The notes under the pieces were generated by a model. It had not been told where the DNA came from. It saw only the letters and a list, made by a program, of their open reading frames with translations, and did no database searches. Shown piece by piece: positions 56,979 to 64,000 of a DNA stretch of 64,000 bases. The position numbers were made by a program, and so were the translations under genes. Numbering within the stretch: the stretch's first letter is position 1; the number at the start of each line of letters is the position of its first letter. The stretch spans positions 37,524 through 101,523 of the forward strand of contig DDTJ01000012.1 in the NCBI GenBank assembly GCA_002344525.1. The letters run 5' to 3'. The DNA is from Akkermansiaceae bacterium UBA2367 (lineage in GTDB: Bacteria > Verrucomicrobiota > Verrucomicrobiia > Verrucomicrobiales > DEV007).

Positions 56979-59339
56979 TCACTCCTCCAGCGAAGCCCGG
57001 AACTGCTCCAGCTTCGAGTAGTCCAATCCCGGCGGACGATGTTCGAGGAGCCAGTCGAAATCCTCCCTCGCCCCGGCGATGTCGTCCGAGCGCACCCGGA
57101 GGATGGCCCGCTGGAAACGCTCGTAGGCGGCGTCGGGCTCGATGGCGAGGAGCAGCTCCAAGTAGCGCCCGGCCCTCTCCGGGGTCTGGCGCCGGTTGAC
57201 CTCGATATCGACCAAGTTGCGCAACATGCGCACGGCGACGTCGCGAGGCTCGGCGGCGGCGAAATGCGAATCCTCGGGGGAGGCGCCGCTCATCTCGTAA
57301 GCCTCCCGCGCCGCCTCCTCGCGGGTGAGGCCGCGTCCGCCTTCGAAGACGTCGAAGAGCACGGCGGCGTCCGCGTCGCCCTCGCCCGGAGCCCAGCCGA
57401 CCATGAACTTGCCCGGCAGGGCCGCGCCGTGGACCCCAGTGATGCCGAGACGGCGCGCCAGTTCGACGAAAAGGACGCTCAGGGTGATGGGCAGGCCCTC
57501 GCGGTCGTCGAGGACCTGGTTCACATAGCTGTTGGCATGGTGGTAGTATTCACCCCGGCTCCCGTGGAAGCCGTTCTCCTTGAAGAGGAAGTCGCGCAGG
57601 GCCTCCGCCTTCTCGCGCGGCCCGCCCTCGGGCGCGGCCTTCCCGAGCCAGGCACCGGCCTCTTTGACAAACTGCGAGAAGACCTCGCGGTAGTGCTCCA
57701 GATCGAGTTCGGGATCGTCGATGCGGGCGATCTGCAAACCGACCTCGAAAAGATCGACCTCGGACGCGGGTCGGTCCAAGGCCATGGTCAGCTCGCGCTC
57801 GATGGCCGTGCGGTGGATCTCGCTTTCGAGAAGGCGCAGCGTTTTGACTCGCTCCTCCAAATCGGCGACGGTTTCGAGGAGAAAGCGCCGACTCCGCTCG
57901 CTGTGGCGACCGAACTCGTGCAAGACCGCCTCGCTCGCTCCCTCGGCCTCGTGCCGTTTCAGAGCCTCGCCGAGGAGGAGGCGATCCTCGTCCGGGATTC
58001 CCCGCGTCGAAAGATCCTTCCCGATGCGGAATTCGAGGAACTCGGCGACCGTCTGGCGGAATTTGCAAAGCCCCGCCTTGCCGCCCCGCAATTCGGCCTC
58101 TTCGAGATCGATCACCGGCTCCTCGTTGACCCAAGCGAGGAGGCGGCCCTTCTCCACCCTCACCCGCAGACGGTTCCACCCGCCGGGCACGTAGGAAGGC
58201 GCCTCGGCTTGCTCCAAGATGGTCCAACTGTAGACATCCGGCCCCTCGAACCGGGTCAGGCGGATTTTCCCGTCACTCGGATACAAACCATAGTGAACTT
58301 GGTCGCCGTCAGAGGAAAAGACAAGCCCCGCCGCGCCGGATTCCTTGTCGAGCTTCACCTTCACCGCGATCTCGTAGGGTTCCTCCGGCACGCCGAGCGA
58401 GGAGAGGCAGAGCGCCCGCCCCCCGAACCCGTCGCCCGGATGCCGCGCCGTGATCACCCCGCCGCGCTGGCTCCAGTCCGCCCCCATCGCCGCCGTCCAC
58501 TGGCGGGGGTCGAGGGTGCCTATGGTGCTCCAGCGGGCCATGGGTACGGGGTTCGGCTTGTCGAGCAGGGTTCGGAGATCGTTCGACGGCACGGCGAAGC
58601 CGAGATTCTCCGTGACACGGTGGCGCAGGGTCACGATGCCGAGGACTTCGCCCTTCAGGTTCACGACGGGACCGCCGCTGTTCCCCTGCTCGATGGGCAT
58701 GGCAAGCTGGAGCATGGGGAATTCCGGCGTCTGCCCTTCGCCCGCGAAACCCGGCTCCAGCTTGCGGATCGCCGAAATCGCTCCCGGCACGACGCTGAAG
58801 GAAAGCCCCTGCGGTGCCCCGAAGCCGAGAACGAGGTCGCCCTGCTGGATCGCCCCGGAATCGCCCAAGGACAGCGAGACCAACTCCTTCTCCGGCGGGG
58901 CGAGGCGCAGGACCGCGAGATCATAGTGCCGGTCGGAGGCATGGACCTCGACGACCGGGCGGCGCGTGCCGTCCATGAACTCCACCTCGATCGGCCTGCC
59001 CTCGCCGATGACATGCAGGTTCGTGACGACGAGGCCGTCCTTCGAGATGACGAAGCCCGACCCCGTGCCGCGCTGCCCCCCGTCACGCCCGATCTGCCTC
59101 ACCGTGACGAGGGCGGGCTTCACCCTCCCAGTCAGATCGGTGACCTTGGCCGGATCGAGAAACTCGCGCGCCCCGTCGCCTTTCTCCTCCGCCGCGAGCG
59201 CCTCCAAAGCCGCCCTGGCCTCGTCGGAGAAGGGATCGAACTCGTCGCCCGGCGGCTCCGTATTCTGGGCCACGGCCATCAGGCCCCAAGAAGAAAGGAA
59301 GGCCACAGCCAAGATCGACGGAGAAGGAAGACGGCTCAT
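56979..59339 (-). CDS. HtrA-like protease fused to a SirB1/transglutaminase-like domain
   Basis: A 786-residue exported protein. A signal peptide (SILAVAFLSSWGLMAVAQ) precedes a trypsin-like S1C domain (residues ~65-290) with all three catalytic residues: TNLHVIGEG (His), DRHYDLAVLRL (Asp) and MPIEQGNSGGPVVN (Ser). A jelly-roll LamG/DUF1080-like region follows (ADWSQRGGVITARHPGDGF, GLVFSSDGDQVHYGLYPSDG, GGWNRLRVRVEKGRLLAWVN). Residues ~560-700 are SirB1-type (SYVNQVLDDREGLPITLSVL, LARRLGITGVHGAALPGKF), related to transglutaminases, and the C-terminus has TPR-like helices (LELLLAIEPDAAYERFQRAI). No PDZ domain was seen. A periplasmic or surface quality-control or sugar-binding protease is inferred. 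Confidence 0.82.
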   Translation of the reverse strand: MSRLPSPSILAVAFLSSWGLMAVAQNTEPPGDEFDPFSDEARAALEALAAEEKGDGAREFLDPAKVTDLTGRVKPALVTVRQIGRDGGQRGTGSGFVISKDGLVVTNLHVIGEGRPIEVEFMDGTRRPVVEVHASDRHYDLAVLRLAPPEKELVSLSLGDSGAIQQGDLVLGFGAPQGLSFSVVPGAISAIRKLEPGFAGEGQTPEFPMLQLAMPIEQGNSGGPVVNLKGEVLGIVTLRHRVTENLGFAVPSNDLRTLLDKPNPVPMARWSTIGTLDPRQWTAAMGADWSQRGGVITARHPGDGFGGRALCLSSLGVPEEPYEIAVKVKLDKESGAAGLVFSSDGDQVHYGLYPSDGKIRLTRFEGPDVYSWTILEQAEAPSYVPGGWNRLRVRVEKGRLLAWVNEEPVIDLEEAELRGGKAGLCKFRQTVAEFLEFRIGKDLSTRGIPDEDRLLLGEALKRHEAEGASEAVLHEFGRHSERSRRFLLETVADLEERVKTLRLLESEIHRTAIERELTMALDRPASEVDLFEVGLQIARIDDPELDLEHYREVFSQFVKEAGAWLGKAAPEGGPREKAEALRDFLFKENGFHGSRGEYYHHANSYVNQVLDDREGLPITLSVLFVELARRLGITGVHGAALPGKFMVGWAPGEGDADAAVLFDVFEGGRGLTREEAAREAYEMSGASPEDSHFAAAEPRDVAVRMLRNLVDIEVNRRQTPERAGRYLELLLAIEPDAAYERFQRAILRVRSDDIAGAREDFDWLLEHRPPGLDYSKLEQFRASLEE

Positions 59340-59444
59340 GGAGAGGGATCATAGGCGCGGTGCCGGAATTTGGAAAGGCGGCTTTTTCGCAAAGCGCCGC
59401 CATCGTTGCGCCACGACTCGCTTCCCGGGCCAGGAGAATCGGCA

Positions 59445-60731
59445 CTATTCCGTCTTGGGAGCGGCCTCCTTCGCCTTTTGGGCCTCCCGCGCCAGCGGTC
59501 GACTGATGAGGATCTTCCCCTTGGACTTCGGTCCTTGGAATTCCTTCGCGAGCACGTCCTCCTCGGTGAAGCGGGCCATCAGGATCTCGCCGTCGGTGGA
59601 ACGGTTGCGGTCGTAGGAGATGTAGATCGTGCCGTCCGGGGCTTGGAAGCCGTCGGGATAGGAGATGCCCGTTCGCTCGTCGAGCATCAGGCCGCCCTGC
59701 CAAGTCTTGCCCTCGTCCTCGCTGAGCCAAGCGGTGAGCTGGCTGCGTCCTTCGTGCGCCTCGATGGTCGCGCCGTGTTTCACGAGCAAAATGCGCCCCG
59801 AGGCGAGCCGCCGGATGTGGAAGCGGGCCACGGGATGCTGGATCGCCGAAGGCGTCGCCTCGCCCCAAGTGCGGCCGCCGTCGGTGGAGACGCTTTCCAT
59901 GATGCCCTTCGCGGTGCGGGCGAGCATCCAGAGCGAGCCGTCCTTCCGCTCGACGACCATGTGCTCGTGCCAGTCGGGGTTGGGGAAGGTCGCCGCGCCG
60001 CGCCGTTCCCAGGTCGCCCCCTCGTCGGTCGAGACGAAGACATTGGCCCCGCGCAAGGGATCGAGTTCGGTGAACGCGCCCTTGAAAGGGCCAAAGCCGC
60101 CACGCTGGTCGAGGGAGACCGGCAGCATCCATTCGCCGGAGGAAAGCACGGTCGGCTTGTTCAAGGTCACCCCGTGCCAGATGCGGCGGGGCGCGGACCA
60201 AGTCGGCTCCTCGGCGTCGGGATTCTCGCAGATCGTCGCCCAAACCCCGGCGCGACCATCGAACATGTCCATCGACTGGTCGAAGATCACCCAGAGGCGT
60301 CCCTTCGGATCGGTCCAGAGATTGCCGACGAGGATGCTGCGGGGACGCGGCAGAGTCTTGGACTGGCCATCGAGGACGAGGCGCGGTTTCGACCAGGTTT
60401 CGCCATCGTCATCGCTGGCGTTCAGCACGAAGAAAGCCTCGGGGCTGTCGCCGCCCGCGACCCAGCAGGCCCAAAGCCGCCCGCTCGGCGTGCGGGCGAT
60501 CCCGATGGTCATGCCGTAGTCGAGTTTGTCGTAGTCGTATTCGGGCAGGGGCGAGGCGTTCGGCACCGGCGGGATCAGGGCGAGGTCGGCGACCTTCTCC
60601 ATGACCTCGACCTCGAAAGCGCGGATCTGCTCGGGTGTCATCGCCGCAAAGGGCGCTTCGGAAGCGTCCTCGGCATGGAGGGGAGACAGCAACAAGCCGC
60701 TGACAATAATGGGAAGGAACGGGATTTTCAT
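59445..60731 (-). CDS. secreted BNR-repeat sialidase-like protein
   Basis: A 428-residue exported protein from the ATG at 60731, which overlaps the stop of the aldolase gene (ATGA, 60728-60731). A signal peptide is visible (FLPIIVSGLLLSPLHA). Four Asp-box motifs of the sialidase/BNR type are present: SDDDGETWSKP (near residue 105), STDEGATWERR, STDGGRTWGEA and SEDEGKTWQGG. The propeller has a substrate-binding-like Arg at GMTIGIARTPSGRLWACW and a late YISYDRNRSTDGEILMARF. Catalytic residues of true sialidases cannot be mapped by eye, so the safe call is an exo-glycosidase-like exported propeller; related proteins are common in Verrucomicrobiota. Translational coupling to the aldolase suggests joint sugar catabolism. 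Confidence 0.85.
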   Translation of the reverse strand: MKIPFLPIIVSGLLLSPLHAEDASEAPFAAMTPEQIRAFEVEVMEKVADLALIPPVPNASPLPEYDYDKLDYGMTIGIARTPSGRLWACWVAGGDSPEAFFVLNASDDDGETWSKPRLVLDGQSKTLPRPRSILVGNLWTDPKGRLWVIFDQSMDMFDGRAGVWATICENPDAEEPTWSAPRRIWHGVTLNKPTVLSSGEWMLPVSLDQRGGFGPFKGAFTELDPLRGANVFVSTDEGATWERRGAATFPNPDWHEHMVVERKDGSLWMLARTAKGIMESVSTDGGRTWGEATPSAIQHPVARFHIRRLASGRILLVKHGATIEAHEGRSQLTAWLSEDEGKTWQGGLMLDERTGISYPDGFQAPDGTIYISYDRNRSTDGEILMARFTEEDVLAKEFQGPKSKGKILISRPLAREAQKAKEAAPKTE

Positions 60732-61444
60732 AGCTTTTGGGACAGGAGATTCTGATAAGCATTTCGGAGAATGGAGAGGTCGGAGTCGATCGCGATACGG
60801 GTGAATCCGAGTTCCCGATGGGCCGGGAGGGCGGCAGCCTCGCGCAGGAGAATGCCCGCCTCCTTCCCCGCTGCAAGGGCCGCCACGACGACTTCCGCGA
60901 GGCAGCGGTCGTAGTCGGCAGGGGCCGCGCCGGGGGAATGTTCGAGGTCGTGCCGCAAGTCGGCGGGACCGACGAAGAGGACGGCGATCCCCTCCACCGC
61001 CGCGATGGCCGGAGCCGCCGCGACACCGACGAGGGTTTCGATCTGGGCCATCAGGATCGGTTCGCCATGGTGGCCGCCGAGGCCGTAGCCCGTCGCGCGG
61101 ACGGTGCGGGAAAAGCCTCGCCTCCCCTTCGGCGCGTGGAAGGCGGCGCGGACGATGGCTTCCGCCTCCTCCGCCGACTCGACTCGTGGCACCATGATCC
61201 CATCCGCGCCCCAGTCGAGGACGCGGGCGATGAGGTCGGGATGGGGCGCGCCGACGCGGACGATGCCCTTTGTCGGAGTGCCGCGCAGGGCGCGGAGCTG
61301 ATCCAAGAGGGTTGCCTCGGAGGCGCAACCGTGTTCGAAGTCGAAGAGGACCCAGTCGAATCCGGCGAGGGCGGCGAGTTCGGCGATGACGGGCGATCCG
61401 ATGGAGAGCCAAGTGCCGAGGTGGAGTTGGGGGACGGCGTTCAT
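60728..61444 (-). CDS. HpcH/HpaI-type class II aldolase/citrate lyase
   Basis: A 238-residue cytoplasmic aldolase from the ATG at 61444 (open frame beyond is not family-like). Family motifs are QLHLGTWLSIGSPVIAELAA (residues ~5-25), GFDWVLFDFEHG (metal and pyruvate site), VRVGAPHPDLIARVLDWGAD (residues 70-89), GIMVPRVESAEEAEAIVRAA, AQIETLVGVA (a metal-ligand Glu) and VLFVGPADLRHDLEHSP (near residue 175), in which the Asp and nearby residues complete the divalent metal site. Members cleave 4-hydroxy-2-oxo acids or related hydroxy acids to pyruvate-type products. Its stop overlaps the start of the sialidase-like gene by four bases, so the pair is co-translated. Confidence 0.9.
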   Translation of the reverse strand: MNAVPQLHLGTWLSIGSPVIAELAALAGFDWVLFDFEHGCASEATLLDQLRALRGTPTKGIVRVGAPHPDLIARVLDWGADGIMVPRVESAEEAEAIVRAAFHAPKGRRGFSRTVRATGYGLGGHHGEPILMAQIETLVGVAAAPAIAAVEGIAVLFVGPADLRHDLEHSPGAAPADYDRCLAEVVVAALAAGKEAGILLREAAALPAHRELGFTRIAIDSDLSILRNAYQNLLSQKL

Positions 61445-61467
61445 GTTGCGGTCAGGAAAGCGGTTCG

Positions 61468-61551
61468 GACCACGAATGGCACGAATGCACACGAATCATT
61501 CCAAGAAACTTCGCGTATCCCATTCGTGTTCATCCGTGTCATTCGTGGTCC
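61468..61551. repeat. Iterated palindrome (CACGAAT type)
   Basis: Left arm GGACCACGAATGGCACGAAT plus GCACACGAAT (61468-61497) and right arm ATTCGTGTTCATCCGTGTCA plus TTCGTGGTCC (61522-61551) are inverted copies matching at about 27 of 30 bases with a 24-base loop. Arms are three spaced CACGAAT-type units about 10 bases apart. This is the cleanest of the iterated palindromes and lies between the APH-type and aldolase genes. Confidence 0.85.
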
Positions 61552-61559
61552 AAAAATCT

Positions 61560-62645
61560 TCACAAAATCTCCACTCCCGCCTCCTCCCGCAAGCCGCGCA
61601 GAGCCGTGGCGATCCGTGCCTCGGTGAACCGCCGCAGATCCTCCCCCGAGGAACCCGAGCCAATCAGAAAAAAACCAGCGTCCCTCTCGAAATACCCCGC
61701 CCCCACGCGGATGACCGCCTTCACGATCAAATTCCGCAGCAGGTGCAGCCAGAAACGCCGCAGCGCCTCCTTCGGCAGCGGTCGCACGCTCGCGTAACCC
61801 GCGAAGGCACGCTCCAGAAACGCCGCGCCGTGGAAGCAGGCGAGCAGGGAGGGGTCGTCCATCGCGTCGCCCGAGATGGCGTCGTCGAAATCGATGTAGG
61901 CGACGACGCGGTCGGACGTGCCGAGCGCATTCCACAGCGCGAGATCCTTGTGGACGAGGCAACCCTGACCAAGCCCCAACAGGTCCGCGTGTTCGTCGAT
62001 GGCCGCCGCGATCTCCGCGCGTTGCCCTTGGTCGAGAAAGCGCTCCGCAACGAGATAGTCGAGATGCCGGTCGAGGCGCAGACGGAAGTAGCTCGCATAA
62101 TCGTCGTGCAGCCCCCGCAATCCTTCGCCCCGCCGCCACGCTTCCAGATCGAAAGGGCCGAAACCCGTCGGTCGGATCGTCTGCCAACGCGCCACGTCCC
62201 GCCCCATCGCGAAAGCCACGGCGTCGGCATCGAGAGTTCCCGTCTTCGCCCAGTGATTCAAATCCGGATGCTGAATCCGCTCCAGCGCCTGCCACGCGAA
62301 AGGCGCGCGGGACCGGCTCGCGTCGCAGCCGAGGACGCGCGGGACCGGCACGCCCGCTTTCGCGACCTCGCCGAGCACGGCGGATTCCATCTCGAGGTGG
62401 TCGTCGCCTTCCGGCCCGTTCTCGATGCGGAGGAAGGCGGGGGCACCGTCGATCTCCGCGTTCCAAGTGAGGTGGTTCCCCTGCCCTGCTGCGGGCGATA
62501 GAGTGAGCTCGTCCGCTTGGAAATGCTCGATCAGCGCGGCGCGGATCGCCTCCTCCGGCACCTCGTCGGTGCGCGGCCTCGGCCCCGTACCGTGGAAGGC
62601 GGCGGGACGGTCGCATTTCCAGTAGTGGATGTCGCGGCGGCTCAT
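61560..62645 (-). CDS. APH/phosphotransferase family protein
   Basis: A 361-residue protein with a protein-kinase-like aminoglycoside phosphotransferase fold. The Brenner-type catalytic motif is GCLVHKDLALWNAL (near residue 230; His-x-Asp and Asn), followed by VVAYIDFDDAISGDAMDD with the metal-binding Asp. The N-lobe shows GQGNHLTWNAEIDG and FLRIENGPEGDDHLEMESAV (a Glu-bearing strand and helix), and WRRGEGLRGLHDDYASYFRL links them. Members phosphorylate sugars, choline-like compounds or antibiotics; this one is not close to a known resistance enzyme by eye, so a small-molecule kinase is the safe call. It follows the symporter gene by four bases, so the two are probably co-transcribed. The substrate is unknown. 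Confidence 0.85.
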   Translation of the reverse strand: MSRRDIHYWKCDRPAAFHGTGPRPRTDEVPEEAIRAALIEHFQADELTLSPAAGQGNHLTWNAEIDGAPAFLRIENGPEGDDHLEMESAVLGEVAKAGVPVPRVLGCDASRSRAPFAWQALERIQHPDLNHWAKTGTLDADAVAFAMGRDVARWQTIRPTGFGPFDLEAWRRGEGLRGLHDDYASYFRLRLDRHLDYLVAERFLDQGQRAEIAAAIDEHADLLGLGQGCLVHKDLALWNALGTSDRVVAYIDFDDAISGDAMDDPSLLACFHGAAFLERAFAGYASVRPLPKEALRRFWLHLLRNLIVKAVIRVGAGYFERDAGFFLIGSGSSGEDLRRFTEARIATALRGLREEAGVEIL

Positions 62646-62649
62646 CGGG

Positions 62650-63579
62650 TCATTTGGAAGAACGCCGTTTCCACCACGTCGCGAGGAGACCTCCGAGGAC
62701 GTTCTGGATCACCGCGCTGAAGACGGCGGCCGCGGCGGCGAGGGGCATGGCGGCGAAATGCTGCTTCGCGAGGGCGGCGGCCATGCCGCTGTTCTGCATG
62801 CCGACCTCGATGCTCACGGTGCGGGCGACGGGCTCGGGGTAGCGGAAGAGCTTCGTCGCGAGGTATCCCAGACCGAAGCCGAAGAGATGGAGCAGCAGGG
62901 CGGCGAGGACGAGACGTCCGAAGTTCGCCGCGATGACCTCGGCGCTGGCGGCGACGATGCCTCCGGTCACGAGGGTGAAGGCGAGCACCGCGACGGTGGG
63001 GCCACAGGCCCCGATGCGGTCGGCGGCGCGTGGCAGCTTCCAGCGGATCAGCACTCCGAGCGCGACCGGGGCGACGGTGAGCTGGAGGGCCGAGAGGCAG
63101 AGCCCCCAGGCATCGACGGGCACATACTTCCCCGCGAGCAGGCTCGTCCACATCGGGGTGAAGAGGAAGGCCAGCATCGTCGAGCAGAGCGTGAGAACGA
63201 CGGAGAGGGCGAGGTTCGCCTTCGCCAGGTAGCTGATCATGTTCGAGGCCATGCCGCCCGGACAGCTCGCCACGAGGATGATGCCGACGGCCAGCCCCGG
63301 ATCGAGCCGCAGCAGCGTCGCGACGAGCCATCCGCAGAGCGGCATCAGCGTGTACTGCGCCCCGAAGCCGAGAGCCACCGCGCCGGGGATGCGCGCCACG
63401 CCCTTGAAGTCGTCGAGGCTCAGCGTCAGCCCCATCCCGAGCATGGACGCGGCGAGCGACCAGAAGATCCACGGCCTGTCGAACCAGAGCATCGTCTGCG
63501 GCCAGAAGAAAGCGACCACGGCGAGGCCGACGAGCCAGACCGAATAGAGGTTGTTGAACCAGGTTAAGAAGCGTTGCAT
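62650..63579 (-). CDS. bile acid:sodium symporter family (BASS) transporter
   Basis: A 309-residue inner-membrane protein from the ATG at 63579 (MQRFLTWFNNLYSVWLVGLA). About nine or ten hydrophobic segments can be seen. Family marks include LAASMLGMGLTLSLDDFKGV (residues ~43-62), ILVASCPGGMASNMISYLAK (residues ~102-121, the Gly-rich unwound helix motif, with its small-residue run) and TVSIEVGMQNSGMAAALAKQ (residues ~256-275), the second crossing motif with its Glu, Gln and Asn. These form the sodium and substrate sites. The substrate in bacteria may be an organic acid such as a keto acid or bile acid; which is unknown. The APH-type gene follows by four bases. Confidence 0.92.
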   Translation of the reverse strand: MQRFLTWFNNLYSVWLVGLAVVAFFWPQTMLWFDRPWIFWSLAASMLGMGLTLSLDDFKGVARIPGAVALGFGAQYTLMPLCGWLVATLLRLDPGLAVGIILVASCPGGMASNMISYLAKANLALSVVLTLCSTMLAFLFTPMWTSLLAGKYVPVDAWGLCLSALQLTVAPVALGVLIRWKLPRAADRIGACGPTVAVLAFTLVTGGIVAASAEVIAANFGRLVLAALLLHLFGFGLGYLATKLFRYPEPVARTVSIEVGMQNSGMAAALAKQHFAAMPLAAAAAVFSAVIQNVLGGLLATWWKRRSSK

Positions 63580-63680
63580 GGGGCGAAGGTGAAAACGGTG
63601 GGTGGGTTCAGCCGACCAAGGGATCAGGGGCATCGGATCGCGCCCTTGAACACCCCGGCAAAGGGGCTATCGTGGCATCC

Positions 63681-63914
63681 ATGAGCGTGATCGCCAGCGA
63701 GCTGGAGCAACGGCTGCTCGAACTGGATGCGGAATCCGCCACCAAGCTTGAGAAAGTGGGGCGCGACCTGATCGATTTCTCCCGTTCCGAGCGGAACGGT
63801 CCGGCCAAGGATGCGAACGGCTGGCCGGTAGGGTATTTCGAAGAGACGGCAGGATGCTTTGAAGGGGAGCCCTTGGAAGCTCCCGAAGATCCTGCTCCTC
63901 TCCTCGAATGGTGA
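63681..63914 (+). CDS. small antitoxin-like protein
   Basis: A 77-residue acidic protein from the ATG at 63681 (an ATG three codons upstream is also in frame). Its N-terminal half is a predicted helix (MSVIASELEQRLLELDAESA). The C-terminal half, GWPVGYFEETAGCFEGEPLE, recalls the conserved W-P-x-G-F-F-E-x-T-A-G-x-x-x-x-x-P-L end found in small type II antitoxins paired with PIN-domain toxins. No toxin-like start follows in the last 86 bases of the window: the next open frame (ATG at 63918) does not resemble a PIN or RelE protein. It may be an orphan antitoxin-like gene, or the partner may lie outside the window. Function is inference from the motif only. Confidence 0.55.
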   Translation: MSVIASELEQRLLELDAESATKLEKVGRDLIDFSRSERNGPAKDANGWPVGYFEETAGCFEGEPLEAPEDPAPLLEW

Positions 63915-63932
63915 TACATGCCACTTTCTCCC

Positions 63933-63999
63933 TCCGCCCCGAAAGGCACAGGATCAAGGAGTGACTTCGAGGAAAGGGCGCTCCTGATCCGGGGGCGGA
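63933..63999. terminator. Two-tier palindrome at window edge
   Basis: An outer stem TCCGCCCC/GGGGCGGA (63933-63940 with 63992-63999) encloses an inner near-perfect stem GGATCAAGGAG/CTCCTGATCC (63951-63961 with 63981-63990; one bulged A). It follows the antitoxin-like gene by 19 bases and could terminate it, or be another extragenic palindrome. The window ends here. Confidence 0.55.
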
Positions 64000-64000
64000 A

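Noticed and set aside
63918..64000. Open frame running off the right edge
   Set aside because: The 27 visible codons contain the two-tier palindrome and resemble no protein family.
1..64000. tRNA, rRNA, riboswitch and origin signals
   Set aside because: I looked for cloverleaf T-arm motifs, FMN riboswitch sequence before ribF and clusters of DnaA-type boxes and found none convincing.

Overview
The window is high-GC DNA (mostly about two thirds G+C by eye) that looks like chromosome of a Verrucomicrobiota bacterium or another member of the PVC superphylum. The reasons are a DUF1549/DUF1553 protein close to a Tat-exported DUF1501 protein, a 1151-residue PVC-type beta-propeller/HEAT/CxxCH haem protein, a DUF1080 (3-keto-disaccharide hydrolase-like) secreted protein, LamG-like and BNR sialidase-like secreted proteins, lipid A synthesis (lpxB, so a Gram-negative envelope), few clear Shine-Dalgarno sites, and many extragenic palindromic repeats. 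No rRNA or tRNA gene and no CRISPR array was seen.

Layout. 0-4.4 kb: the 3' end of a DUF1553 gene and a DUF1501 gene, separated by three small membrane-protein genes, the first clearly low in GC. 4.6-10.2 kb: a small conserved protein, LamG-like and DUF1080 secreted proteins, a CNNM/CorC-type transporter, then a plus-strand run of DUF423, NIPSNAP and NADPH:FMN reductase genes. 10.3-19.1 kb: a TraB/GumN-like protein divergent from a membrane-bound spermidine-synthase-like protein, an SDR, an M28 peptidase behind lpxB, a sulfotransferase and gluQ. 19.2-26.5 kb: the CxxCH protein, a proline-rich secreted protein, and an ankyrin-repeat L,D-transpeptidase. 26.7-29.7 kb: a tight minus-strand operon xylB > DUF374 acyltransferase > folD. 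29.8-30.2 kb: a 407-bp unit with the hallmarks of a single integron gene cassette and its attC site. 30.3-33.2 kb: a histidine kinase and NarL-type regulator. 33.4-35.9 kb: two small proteins, ribF and truB. 36.26-55.27 kb: one 19-kb gene for a ~6337-residue two-partner-secretion-type exoprotein built from about a hundred IGHGG-type repeats. 55.4-63.6 kb: minus-strand genes for a PQQ-like propeller, an HtrA/SirB1 fusion, an HpcH-type aldolase translationally coupled to a BNR sialidase-like protein, an APH-type kinase and a bile-acid:Na+ symporter-like protein. The right edge has a small antitoxin-like gene.

Biological theme. Many genes are for exported proteins (polysaccharide or sugar metabolism, surface adhesion, envelope biogenesis), which suits a polymer-degrading, surface-living lifestyle; this is inference from gene families. 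The most unusual items are the giant IGHGG protein, whose gene contains a ~4.85-kb internal tandem duplication, the lone integron cassette lying inside an intergenic palindrome, and at least four families of extragenic palindromes, one with near-identical copies about 29 kb apart in opposite orientation.
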